A DNA stretch of 64,000 nt from Volvox africanus (lineage: Eukaryota > Chlorophyta > Chlorophyceae > Chlamydomonadales > Volvocaceae), in contig BSDZ01000050.1 of the NCBI GenBank assembly GCA_030268105.1, forward strand, positions 1 to 64,000, read 5' to 3'. The stretch's first letter is position 1; each line of letters opens with the position of its first letter. Positions 10,237-20,910 of this stretch are shown one piece after another. The notes under the pieces were generated by a model. It searched no databases, had not been told where the DNA came from, and saw only the letters and a list, made by a program, of their open reading frames with translations. Made by a program: the position numbers and the translations under genes.

Positions 10237-12539
10237 AGCCTACAAAGGCCCAATTGAAAGATGACCGTCGGCCTGTCCAATCTTTGACACGACCTGTAGA
10301 TACCTCAGGATACTACAGGGACATCATGAAAGATGTTCACATGTCCTTGCAGCAAGGCTTCGATCTCAGGATCCACAGAAGTCTGCACGGTGGTGGCATT
10401 GCAAATGCAACCAAGGCCTAACAAGCAGTCCATGGGCACCCTGTCGTGGCATACGAACAGCTCCCTCACGCATGACTGGCTTGGGTTCAGTTTGCGCGCC
10501 CAGTGCGGTCGCAGCAAAGTTAATCGACTGTGGGGGCATCCCACGGCATTCACCTCTGCATAATAGGTGAAGTCGTCTATGGCACGGCAAGTGCCTTCAG
10601 TGTACGGCCAGCAAGACCAACCTGAATAACTGGGACACAATTACATATTGGAACCGACTTTGCGGACAACAGCGGAACTCCCAGGGCGGGCTGAAAGCTA
10701 GCAAAGCCCTCAGCAGGAGGTTCCTACCAAACGTCAGTAGAATAGGACAGTCCGGGCAACGGAACTGGCATTCCCTCCATATCCACACCATCAAACAGCA
10801 CGGTGCCCGGTGCGAACCAGGAGACACACTGCACACCCTTTAGCAGAGCCTCAGCCTTGTGCTGGATATAGGCAGGGAACAAAAACACATGCAGTGGTGT
10901 CTGGATATTGACATGTACTCCTGTACAAAGTAAGCTGTACAAACAGCTCCATAGAGGATGAGGGGATGAACATAACGGCACTTTTCAAGGACCAGAAGAC
11001 AACAATGTCTTCATAGCGGGTCATACAAACGACCACCAACTACACGTTTGTTCAACATTCTGGGTGGAATCAACTCCACATCAATCCGGGCAATCCCCTA
11101 CCTTAGCCGCATGGCCTAAGGCTGTAACAACAGACAACCCCTTCGTGAGGTAGTCCACCGCACATCTCCAGCAAAGGGTGGCCATCCTCCGACGCACAAG
11201 CTCGGATTGTATGCACTCCCATTTTGCCAGTCATAGGTCCTGCATTTGCATGGCAGACACATGAGGCACAGCTTTCAATGCATTTTGTCCAGCTAAAATA
11301 CGTATCTCAGCTCTCAGGACAAATGTCACCAAGTCCACATACGACTGGACTCTTATTCCCATCAAGTTAGTGGCACATTGTCAAGCAAAAGACCACGACA
11401 GATCTCACTGAAACCAGAAGATACAAAGAGCCTCAGAACGTGATGGATACGCGGGTACCATTTCATTTGAGCGCATGCTATACAAGCCCGAGGCTAATGT
11501 ACGGTGTGCCTCCATATCACGTGGCTAAACTTCTGGGGCAAGGCGTGCAAGCAAGGCAGCAACCAACTCACCAAATGTGAAGTTTTCCCGTGCAGTGGCC
11601 CATTGGTCTTACCATGTCTTCGCCACACCTTCAAAGGAAACTTCTGACGAAGAGACATCGCATGGTGTCATGTCCACACCACGGCACAACTGCAGGTACT
11701 TCCTAACATCACGTAGATAGGTGCGAGTTGCAATTGCGGTGTCACGCCCAACATTCATATCATGCAAGGTAAACAATTTCGGTGCCGGGATATTAAACCT
11801 CTTCACCTCATTACCGTCGGTGTGGTCTTGCATTTGAGGTGACAGCAAATCCCGTTGATCAGCAGTTTCATCTGTAACCGTTATGGCTGCCGAACGTGGC
11901 GTAGTAAGATGGATAGGGGCCTGAAACACAAGAGAATCTTGAGCAGCAATCGTGTCAATAGTCTCAAGATCTCTATCAAACATTCTATGAATGGCACCCG
12001 GCTCGGGTTGACATGCCAAGCCTACGAACGACAGGTTGTCACGTCCCGCCATCATGGAACGTTGACCAATATATTCAAATTGTATGACAATAAACGATGC
12101 ACATAATTCTAAAGCAAGTGTGCAAGTGATTCACATGAATCCGGCACAAGAGTACAAGCAATTCGGTCAGCGCACCGACAATACTCTTGCAGACTTCGAG
12201 TAGATATAGCAGATAAGTACTCAGTTGATCCCTGTAGTCCGTGCGATCAAAGCCTCCAGCTGATTAGAACGCAAGTTGTAACCAGGAGTGACCGCAGGCA
12301 ATGCCGGACCACTAGTTTTATCTGCAACTCAGAGCGAAGGCTCACACCACAATTGCAGTAAACTATAAAGGGACAAAAGCAATCAGAACTCAGAAGCAAC
12401 GGTGTCTAACACAACGCAGTCAAGTCCTTCTGCAATCATAGGCTACGTCGTCCATCGTCGACGCTCACCATAGCGAGAACTTACTTCCGATCAAACACCA
12501 TGAGACAGTCAGGCAACGAACCTGTCTCAATACCAAATT
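10237..12539 (-). pseudogene. Element B: leader, gag, protease and start of RT (family 2)
   Basis: Minus-strand relic. Gag is readable at 11609-12055 (KRFNIPAPKLF and RTYLRDVRKYLQL blocks, equivalent to the RAYVRDAKKYLQAVHGG region of family 1). A degraded middle and knuckle region follows at about 11.0-11.5 kb. The N-terminal part of pol lies at 10724-10981 (FAPGTVLFDGVD, equivalent to FEPGTVLFNGVD). A protease remnant lies near 10540-10620, followed by the RT-start region cut at 10237 by element A. It contains many stops, and the protein is not functional. Confidence 0.8.
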
Positions 12540-13354
12540 TGTTGTATCCTTCCTTCTTCAATCATGCACTGAATCTGCACGTCTGAGTGTTAACTACACG
12601 TGCATGGTGCTTACGAACAGCAAGACACTTCAGTGCGAGCAACATGACAGCGGAAGACTTAAAGATAAGGAAAGATTCAACTTACAATAGTCTTCAGTTG
12701 CAAATTAGAAGTCTGCCGTCCAGACCCCGCGGGCAATGTTCATCATCCGGCTGAAGATGCTATGCTAGAATAGCTCAGGCCAAATATAAATGCATAAAAC
12801 GTATGTATGCGAATTAGGTAGAGTTAAGTACGCGAGTACTTAGTCCAAAGTAGCACGAGCCAACTTCGGTCTCTAGGCGGCCGTCCTTGCACCTATCACG
12901 TCGCGATACCGATGTGCAGTACAGGTCTCACTGGATTTCGATCTCGAGTGTGAGTACCTTCGTAGCACTGTTCTGAATATCACGTAAACCGTGATATTAA
13001 TGAATGCAACGCATGCAATATGCGAAGGCCCGAATATCGATATTCGGTTGCCGACCCAACCATCGCGATCGTCGCATTCTTGCATACGCATATGGTTTAT
13101 GACACAGATGAGGTAATAATATTCAAAGCATTATTACGCGGAACATTATACCAACGGATAGATCGCGCATAAGTTATCAGCATCAAGTCAAACATGTTGA
13201 CCGACAGCGCGATGTCGTAGATGATAATGCGACATGCCTGATTAGCTAGATATACTCGAATATATCCTGCTAATATGATTATGTCATGCTTCATAATGCT
13301 CGAATATAATGCGGTCTACTTTGGTGCAAGTGGGGATCGAACCGGCGTACAACA
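12540..13354 (-). repeat. 5' LTR of element B (family 2)
   Basis: An 815-bp LTR, TGTTGTATCC ... GCGTACAACA in plus orientation, flanked on the right by TGCAA, which matches 1467-1471. A minus-strand PBS (complement of CTGTCTCAATACCAAAT) lies at its inner edge. Confidence 0.92.
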
Positions 13355-13359
13355 TGCAA

Positions 13360-14771
13360 CAGGTTGTGCTGCAGGTACTGTTGTGTCAGCCTACAAAGGC
13401 CCAATCAAAAGATGACCGTCGGCGGTCCAATCTTTGACACTACCCGTAGATACCTCAGGATACTACAGGGACATCATGAAAGATGTTTACATGTCCTTGC
13501 AGCAAGGCTTCGATCTCAGGATCCACAGAAGTCTGCACGGTGGTGGCATTGCAAATGCAACCAAGGCCTAACAAGCAGTCCATGGGCACCCTGTCGTGGC
13601 ATACGAACAGCTCCCTCACGCATGACTGGCTTGGGTTCAGTTTGCGCACCCATTGCGGTCGCAGCAAAGTTAACCATAGGCACCGCCTCAGCTCTGCCCC
13701 CCTCTCGTGTGACATCTGGTACCCTTCGACAGAGTCCCCTTTGCATAAGGGTGGCAGGACTGCAATGTCAAAGCACGCATGGTACTACAGTAATGTCAAA
13801 GACCCCAATATGTACGGCGCAGTGTCAGCAAGATTTTCAGCACGTATGGACGGGTCACAACACGCAGAGGACCTAGCAACAGGTTAAGGGTAATCCTGCC
13901 CAGCAACGGGACATTTACTCCCATACGCAAGAGTAACTGTACCCAATCCGACGACTGTGGGGGCATCCCACTGCATTCACCTCGGCTGATTAGGTGAAGT
14001 CGTCAATGGCACTGCAAGTGCCTTCGGCGTACGGCCAGCAAGACGGACATGAATAGCAGGGACACAATCCAACGACTGTGGGGGCATCCCACGGCATTCA
14101 CCTCTGCATAATAGGTGAAGTCGTCTATGGCACGGCAAGTGCCTTCAGTGTACGGCCAGCAAGACCGACCTGAATAGTTAAGACAAAATCCGACGACTGT
14201 GGGGGCATCCCACGGCATTCACCTTCGCATGATAGGTGAAGTCGTCTATGGCACGGCAAGTGCCTTCAGTGTACGGCCAGCAAGACCGACCTGAATAGTT
14301 AAGACAAAATCCGACGACTGTGGGGGCATCCCACAGCATTCACCTTCGCATGATAGGTGAAGTCGTCACTGGCACTGCAAGTGCCTTCAGTGTACGGCCA
14401 GCAAGACCGACCTGAATAGCTAGGACAACAGCGGAACTCCCAAAGTGGGCTGTAAACTAGCAAAGCCCTCAGCAGGAGGTTCATACCAAATGTCATCAAA
14501 ATAGGGCAGTCCGGAAAACGGAACTGGCACTCCCTCCATATCCACACCATCAAACAGCACGGTGCCCGGTGCAAACCAGGAGACACGCTACATACCCTTT
14601 AGCAGAGCCTAAACCTTGTGCTGGCTATAGGCAGGGAGCGAAACACATGCAGCGGTGTCTGGATATTGACGTGTACTCCTGTACAAAGTAAGCTGTACAA
14701 ACAGCTCACATAGAGATGAGGGGATGAACATAATGGCACTTTTCAAGGACCAGAAGACAACAATGCCTTCA
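13360..14771 (-). pseudogene. Relic D: protease region and N-terminal pol (family 2)
   Basis: This continues D after the insertion of B. Reading minus there is the RT start, a connector (ALLQGHVNIFHDVP and LRMPRQGAHGLLVRP blocks), a protease region expanded into a tandem array (13945-14428), and the pol N-terminus (FAPGTVLFDGVDMEG near 14530-14580). It breaks off at about 14771, where a different element (E) starts inside its RT. No duplication marks that junction. Confidence 0.78.
13945..14428 (-). repeat. Four tandem copies of a 121-bp segment covering the protease active-site region
   Basis: Units start at 13945, 14066, 14187 and 14308, each beginning AATCCRACGACTGTGGGGGC and running about 121 bp. 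In element B the same segment occurs once (about 10520-10630). On minus it corresponds to the aspartic protease start (LKALVDTG..DDFI in intact copies). The period is not a multiple of three, so the array destroys the frame. Confidence 0.88.
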
Positions 14772-16569
14772 GGTGCACGAGCTCGAGGTGCTTCAGGTGC
14801 TCCTCGCGCGTTTTGGAATATATTAAAATATTGTCCAAATAACAGACGACGAACCTGTCGATATACGGTCTGAACATGCGATCCATCACTGCTTGAAATG
14901 TGGCGGGCGCATTAGTAAGTCCAAACGACAAGACGGTGTACTCGAAGTGACCAAAGGGGGTCCGGAAAGCGGTTTTCGGAATATCAGAGGCAGCAATGCG
15001 TATCTGATTATACCCTTGTTGAAGGTCAATCGAGGAAAAATAAGCTGAGCCCTTCAGCTTATCGAGCAGGTCATCGACGCGCGGCAAAGGGTAGCGATTT
15101 TTAATCGTGGTCGCATTCAAGCCCCTATAATCAATGCACATGCGCAACGTCCCATCCTTCTTACCGACAAACAATATCGGCGCAGAATATGGCGATGTTC
15201 TGGGCCGAATCATACCCTTTGCGAGCAGATCCCCCACTTGCCACTTCACTTCATCTAGCTCCAACGGGCTTAACCTGTACATAGGTCGTGAAACGGGTTG
15301 TGCTCCAGGCACAAGAGGGATCGTATGGTCAACAGGTCGCATAGGTGGGAGCCCTGGGATGTCGCCAAGACATCAGCATATTTATGCAGGAGGGCTTCGA
15401 CCTCAAGATCCTTCACGGTGGACTGCACGGTGGTAGCATTCAATTGCACCCGTGGCCTCACAAGCAACACATGGGCGCCTTTCCGTATCATCCGATCGGT
15501 TTCCTTGCGCCCAATTAGCTTGGGTTCTTGTTTTCCGCTGACGATCGCCGTCAAAGCGAAGTTAACCTCAGGCTCCGCAACAATTCCGCCCTCCTCTGGT
15601 GTGACATCTTGGTACGACAGGAAAGGTACCTTAGTCGATAGGTTCCCTTTGCACAAACTAAGTGTGGTGGACTCCATATCGATGCGCGCGTGGTACTGCC
15701 GTAATGTCACGGCACCCAAAATGTACTGTGCCGTCTCCGAGAGACCTTGTAGCACATACGGCTGGGCCCTAACACGCAGAGGGCCTATCGATAGGCTCAG
15801 GGTGATCCTGCCCACGATGGGATGCTTACCCCCATCGGCGAGGGTAACCTGTGCACAATCAGACGACTGAGGGGTCAACCCCAAAGCATTCACCTCCTTT
15901 GCCGGGATGAAGGTCATCGCTGGCGCTGGTATCCACGAGCGCCTTCATCAGTCAACCTCCGAGGCCGATTTCGATGATAGGGACACGATTTCCTGTCGGA
16001 GTCGATTCCGCAGAAAGTAGAAGTGACCCTATAGCAGGCTGGTACCTGGTAGAATCTAAAAGAGGGGCCTCAAACCAAACTTCAGCAGCATAATATAGTT
16101 TAGGCAGTACCGTCGGTTTACCCGTCACATCCACACCGTTAAACAAAGCGGTGCCCAACTCGAATCGGAGGACACATTGCATACCTTCCAGCAGGGACGC
16201 TACCTTGCGTTGACTATAGGAGGGAATTATTATGCAAGCTGCAGTGTCCGGATTTTGACAGCGGTATCTCTTATACCTGGCGAGCTGTTCGCATAACTCG
16301 CGAAAAGACGAAGGGATAAATGAAGTAACGTGACTGGATAAATCAAGGGAAGAAAGAGGACAGCGCGGTGCAAACAAGTTACACAGCGAGTCAAAATGAT
16401 TTAGTCCCGTGCGACCGTCGAGTGAGAAGCGTTGCCCGATAGTGTGCTCGATTTGTCCAAAAACGGAAGGTAGAAGAGCCTTCACAGCCGGACGCAACGA
16501 CGGCCAGCGGCCACATTCACTTCCTTCAATCCCGGGAGGAGTCCCTTCCTCCGCATCCCGGGCAACTTC
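14772..16569 (-). pseudogene. pol: pol of element E, N-terminus through RT (truncated, RT active site mutated)
   Basis: Three open stretches cover the pol N-terminus (15952-16497, LRPAVKALLPSVF), the protease and connector (15270-15917) and RT (14743-15342, from [10 protein letters not shown] to [14 protein letters not shown]). The protease start and RT are separated by frameshifts. The RT catalytic motif reads YLDN where other copies have YLDD, a change at the second catalytic aspartate. RT ends at the chimeric junction near 14772. Pol follows gag in the same frame after a UAG. Confidence 0.88.
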
Positions 16570-17665
16570 CTAAGTCGTCTTAGGCACGAAAGGCGGTAAC
16601 AAAGGGCACTCACGAGTAGGGTGCTCTCCTGCACACCTCAAGCAAAGATTAGCGAACTTCCGACGATCAAACTCTGAACGCCGGCACTCCCACTTTTGCA
16701 TATACGGATCGTCCGTTCGGGGCTTTTTAACACTAGGAGCCGCGTTCTGCATAGCAGCTACAGTCGGCATGCTCCCCTGTCGTTTCCCTTTCACGTGGCC
16801 CGAGCTTGGCCCAGCTCCTGCAGACCCACGGTTACTTGGGCTTTGACGTCCGCGAGCATCATACCATCTTTCCTTTCGAACGGTAGTTGCAGCCACCACA
16901 GGGTGTTGACGATCAGTACCCTGGTCCTTCGGTGTCGACTCCAAAGGTAGTTCCTGCGCTCGCATTGCATGAACGCGAGGATTAAGTTGCTTAGCATCTT
17001 TACCGGCCAGATTCCGAACCTCTGCACCTCTAGCAAAAGTTACTAAGGCATCGTAAGACTGGAACGGAACCCCATTGAGGTCAGTGGCGCACCATCGCGC
17101 AAGGGATTCGGTAAGACCACGGTGAAACCAAAAGATGCGATCTTCCTCAGGAAAGTTAACAATAGGAGTTATCAGTGCCTCAAAGCGCGACTGATAAGCA
17201 GGAACGGTTTCGTACGGACGCATATGGTATGTACCTTGTGCCAGCGTCTTACGGGCTTCGTTGCTATGCGAGCGAATTTTGGTGGCAAAACGAGCGAGAA
17301 GAGCATCGATCAGGTTTTTGAACGTATATTTAACCCTAGCAGTTGTCCCACTCGTCATACCAATCTTTTGCAGCACCCTCAAGGGTATTCCCAACGAACA
17401 GGCATTTAATGGAGTCGCATCCCCCGCCGTGCACCGCTTGCAGATACTGCCTAGCGTCACGAACATAGGCCCGCGTCCTATCCGTGACAGTATGTCCTGA
17501 ATTCTTTGCTTTATCGTCAGCGGATATTTTAAGCTTAGACACGGGGATAGTCAGCTTCATTACCTCCGGTATTCCGACAGGTTCTTGAACCGCGGGTGTT
17601 ACCGGAGCCCATTGAGCTCCAGCTCCTTCGCTCGTTGTAGCCGCTGCCGACAGTGGTACAATCAA
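16570..17665 (-). pseudogene. gag: gag of element E (one frameshift)
   Basis: Two overlapping open stretches (17336-17665 and 16570-17466) give a gag with RAYVRDARQYLQAVHGG, FVGNTLEGAAKDWYDEW and YQSRFEALITPIVNF blocks and a C-terminal CCHC knuckle (CLRCAGEHPTREC near 16605-16650). A frame change near 17345 breaks it. It ends in UAG (16570-16572) followed by GAA, and pol continues in the same frame. The gag start is uncertain because of indels near 17670-17820; ATG at about 17808 (MSGRED) is the positional equivalent of the family 1 start. Confidence 0.85.
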
Positions 17666-18108
17666 GTGCGAAGGGGTCTGGAGGACAATAGGATCTGGCG
17701 TAAGAGGAGTCCCGACAGTGTCGGTATCAACGAAAGCAGTTCTAGCAGCGAGACCGACGTCAGCTGACTTGCGGTGCCCAGATAAGAACTATCTTCGCGT
17801 CCCGACATGGGGCACGAACTTATACTTATAAACAGGAATTTGCAAAAAGACCTGTGAACAAGCTAACACAAAAGGAATTTTCGATTACTCGCGTACCGAA
17901 AGAACTCCTGAGTAATTCGAGAAGAAAGGCGATGTAATCCGTCAGGCCGTCTTTTATCTCAGTGGTTTTCTGAATTAGGGCCTTGATCTGTTCTGTGTTT
18001 AGGTGTTGTCCAGCCAACACCGCGTCCAGCGTTGGCGCACGTTCACCTGCAACTCACAGTGCAAGCTCGTGACGAGAATGCAGCAGCTAGTCAACAGATG
18101 TCTAGGGT

Positions 18109-18204
18109 TACAAACCTGAAGCGGCGCCGTCCAGAACGGTGCGACCCAATGTCCTCAGCGAAGGTGTCTAAAGGGCTGCGGCGCGTGTCGTCGTCGCTCG
18201 CCAT
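18109..18204 (-). other. Leader ORF of element E
   Basis: ATG at 18204 opens MASDDDTRRSPLDTFAEDIG, clearly related to the family 1 leader ORF (PLDTFAEDLG core). After this core one extra base shifts the frame. It ends at CTTCAGGTTTGTAAC, which could be a splice donor. See finding on the leader ORF. Confidence 0.55.
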
Positions 18205-18271
18205 CGCGAGAACCTACTTCCGATGAGGGACAATGAGACAGTCGTGAATTTACCCGTCTCGATGCCAAATT

Positions 18272-19919
18272 TGTTGTATCCTTCCTTCTTCAACCATGCA
18301 CTGAATCTGCACGTCTGGATGTTAGCTAAGTGCACACCAAGCTTACAAACAGCAAGGCTATCCAATGCGAGCAAAGTGACAGCGGAAGACTCAATAATAA
18401 GGAAAGATCCAACTTACAATAGTCTTCGTTTACAATTCGGTAGATGGCCGTCAGACCCCGCGGGCTGTTGTACCTCTCCTTCGTGTTTGCTCATAAGTAT
18501 CTGCACGTCTGAAGGCTTTCGACACCGATGCGCGAGCACTTGCAAGTACAGCAAGGCAAACGCGAGCAAACAGAGACAGCGGAAGACTTCAAGACAAGAA
18601 GAGATATAACATACAGTCTTACAGATCGAAGCGGTGCAATGGACGTAATCACCGTCAGCGCCGGAAGCAAGCAATCATCACGCGGCGGTGATAGCAAAGT
18701 TTAGGCTTAGCTCGGGCTAAGTAGAGTAGCGTATAGCAATGATAATGTAGAACACACGAGTGTTCTCCGGTATCGAATGTCTTCTCTTGCTTAGCCGTCC
18801 TCGCATCTGTTATACTCGCAGCATCACAATGTCGTACGATTCACACTAGGAGGCCGATCCTAAGTGTGACAACCCTACTACGTATAGGCGATGTCCAAGT
18901 ATAACAACGTATAAGCCTTTCCGGCATTCGCATGATGCAAGGGTCTGAATAACGATATTCGGTTGCAAGGCATGCATCGCGACGAGTGCGGCGCTCTCAA
19001 CGTGTGCTGTAATGAAGTAATATTATATCAAATAGTATTACTTATTGTTTCATAGCACGAGCATAATGCGCACTTCAATGATTCGGTATTTCATGCATGT
19101 TAGGCGGATTTGCCATGATGCGATGTCGCGATGGATAATGGTGTCATGCCAAATGCATATATAAATATATACGAATACATTTATATCATGCAAGTTCATT
19201 CATATGCATTGATGGTTTCATGTGTTCATCAAGATAGTACTTCGCCTCGTAGGGTCGCGTCGACCTACGCATTGGCAGGAAACGAACCGTAGCACAACAC
19301 GGGCAATGTTCATCACTCGGCTGCAGATGCTATGCTAGAATAGCTCAGGCCGAATATAAATGAGTATATGTATGCGAATTAGATAGAGTTAAGTACACGA
19401 GTACTTGATCCAAAGTAGCACGAGCCGACTTCGGTCTCTAGGCGGCCGTCCTCACACCTATCACGTCGCGATACCGATGTGCAGTACAGGTCTCACTGGA
19501 TTCCGATCTCAAGTGTGAGTACCTTCGTAGCACTGTTCTAAATATCGTGTCATCCGTGATATTAATGGATGCAACACATGCAGTATGCGAAGGTCCGAAT
19601 ATCGATATTTGGTTGCCGACCCAACCATCGCGATCGTCGCATTCTCGCATACGCGTATGGTTTATGACGTAAATGAGGTAATAATATTTAAAGTATTATT
19701 ACGTGATATAAAATGCCAATGGATAGATCGCACGTTAATTATCAGCCTCGAGTCAAACATGTTGACCGACAGCACGATGTCGTAGATGATAATGCAACGT
19801 GCCTGATTAGCTAGATATATTCGAATATATCATTCTAATATAATCATATGATGCTTCCTGATGCTCAAATGGGTTGCAGTCTACTTTGGTATAAACGGCG
19901 ATCGAACCCGCGTACAACA
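18272..19919 (-). repeat. 5' LTR of element E (family 3), split by a solo LTR
   Basis: It starts TGTTGTATCCTTCC at 18272 and ends GCGTACAACA at 19919 in plus orientation. The two parts are 18272-18465 and 19305-19919. The CGGGC duplication flanks the insertion. The sequence is related to but distinct from family 2 LTRs. Confidence 0.88.
18466..19299 (-). mobile_element. Solo LTR (family 1) inside the LTR of element E
   Basis: An 834-bp complete family 1 LTR in minus orientation (TGTTGTACCTCTCC ... CGTAGCACAACA) with a perfect 5-bp duplication CGGGC at 18461-18465 and 19300-19304. No internal sequence is present, so it arose by LTR-LTR recombination after insertion. Confidence 0.94.
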
Positions 19920-20098
19920 CCACGGAAGGTAGCTGTGGTTCGCAAATGGCCCGCACCTCAGAACCTCACTGAACTACGCCAGTTCTTAGGTTTAACCAGC
20001 TACTTCCGTAAGTTTATAAATCAATACTCCATCATTGCGGCCCCGCTTACAAATCTGACGAGGAAAGGAGGTTTCGCTTCTCTCGAGGCCTGGACACC
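19920..20098 (+). pseudogene. Element F: RT C-terminal fragment
   Basis: A plus-strand open stretch reads [33 protein letters not shown] and [12 protein letters not shown], the end of RT/start of RNase H in this family. It is cut on the left by the LTR of E and on the right by a telomere-like motif. Confidence 0.85.
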
Positions 20099-20126
20099 CT
20101 AAACCTAAAACCCTAAAACCCTATAC
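20097..20126 (+). repeat. Short telomere-like motif at a broken junction
   Basis: CCCTAAACCTAAAACCCTAA followed by AACCCTAT: three CCCTAAAA-type units (TTTTAGGG on the other strand). They sit exactly between the truncated pol of F and a truncated LTR. About 25 bp of the LTR start and about 300 bp of pol are missing around it. Confidence 0.75.
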
Positions 20127-20910
20127 CAAAGTAGACTGCAACCCATTTGAGCATCATGAAGCATGATATGATTATATTAGCATGATATACTCGAGTATAT
20201 CTAGCTAATCAGGCATGTCGCATTATCATCTACGACATCACGCTGTCGGTCAACATGTTTGACTTGAGGCTGACACTTAATGCGCGACCTATCCGTTGGC
20301 ATAATATCTCACGTAATAATACTTTAAATGTTATTACCTCATTTACGTCATAAACCATACGCGTATGCGAGAATGCGACGATCGCGATGGTTGGGTCGGC
20401 AACCGAATATTGATATTCGGACCTTCACATACTGCATGTGTTGCATCCATTAATATCACGGATTACGCGGTATTTAGAATAGTGCTATGAAGGTACTCAC
20501 ACTTGAGATCGAAATCCAGTGAGACCTGTACTGCACATCGGTATCGCGACGTGATAGGTGCGAGGACGGCCGCCTAGAGACCGAAGTCGGCTTGACACTA
20601 CTTTGGACTAAGTACTCGCGTACTTAACTCTACCTAATTCGCATACATACGTTATACTCATTTATATTCGGCCTGAGCTATTCCAGCATAGCATCTTCAG
20701 CCGGATGATGAACATTGCCCGCGGGGTCTGACGGCCCGACTACGCATTTGTAACGAAGACTATTGTAAGTTGGATCTTTCCTTATCATTGAGTCTTCCGC
20801 TGTCACTTTACTTGCATTGGATTGCCTTGCTGTTCGTAAGCTTGGTGTGCACTTAGCTAACATCCAGACGTGCAGATACAGTGCATGATTGAAGAAGGAA
20901 GGATACAACA
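20127..20910 (+). repeat. LTR (family 3), 5' end truncated, within element F
   Basis: Matches the complete LTR at 22761-23571 from about its 25th base (ACCAAAGTAGACTGCAA) to the end GGATACAACA. It lies between two pieces of the pol of F in the same orientation. It is probably a solo LTR whose left edge was lost with the adjacent pol. Confidence 0.82.

Larger units (their letters stand above)
1472..13354 (-). mobile_element. Element B: deleted Ty3/gypsy (family 2) inserted in D, hosting element A
   Basis: B runs from its 3' LTR (1472-2254) to its 5' LTR (12540-13354), both beginning TGTTGTATCC and ending TACAACA in plus orientation. It is flanked by the duplication TGCAA (1467-1471 and 13355-13359). 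Its internal region, without the nested element A, is gag, protease and RT start joined to the chromodomain end, so it cannot have encoded a working RT or integrase. It must have been mobilised in trans. Confidence 0.9.
14772..19919 (-). mobile_element. Element E: truncated Ty3/gypsy chromovirus (family 3, related to family 2)
   Basis: A minus-strand element with a 5' LTR (18272-19919, interrupted by a solo LTR at 18466-19299), leader, gag, UAG, protease and RT, cut inside RT at about 14772. The rest of pol and its 3' LTR are missing. Its LTR end at 19919 abuts plus-strand pol of element F, so E most likely inserted into F; the lost left half prevents checking the duplication (expected CCACG). 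Confidence 0.85.

Noticed and set aside
13945..14428. CRISPR-like spacing of repeats
   Set aside because: These are direct head-to-tail 121-bp repeats without spacers, derived from retrotransposon protease sequence in a eukaryote.
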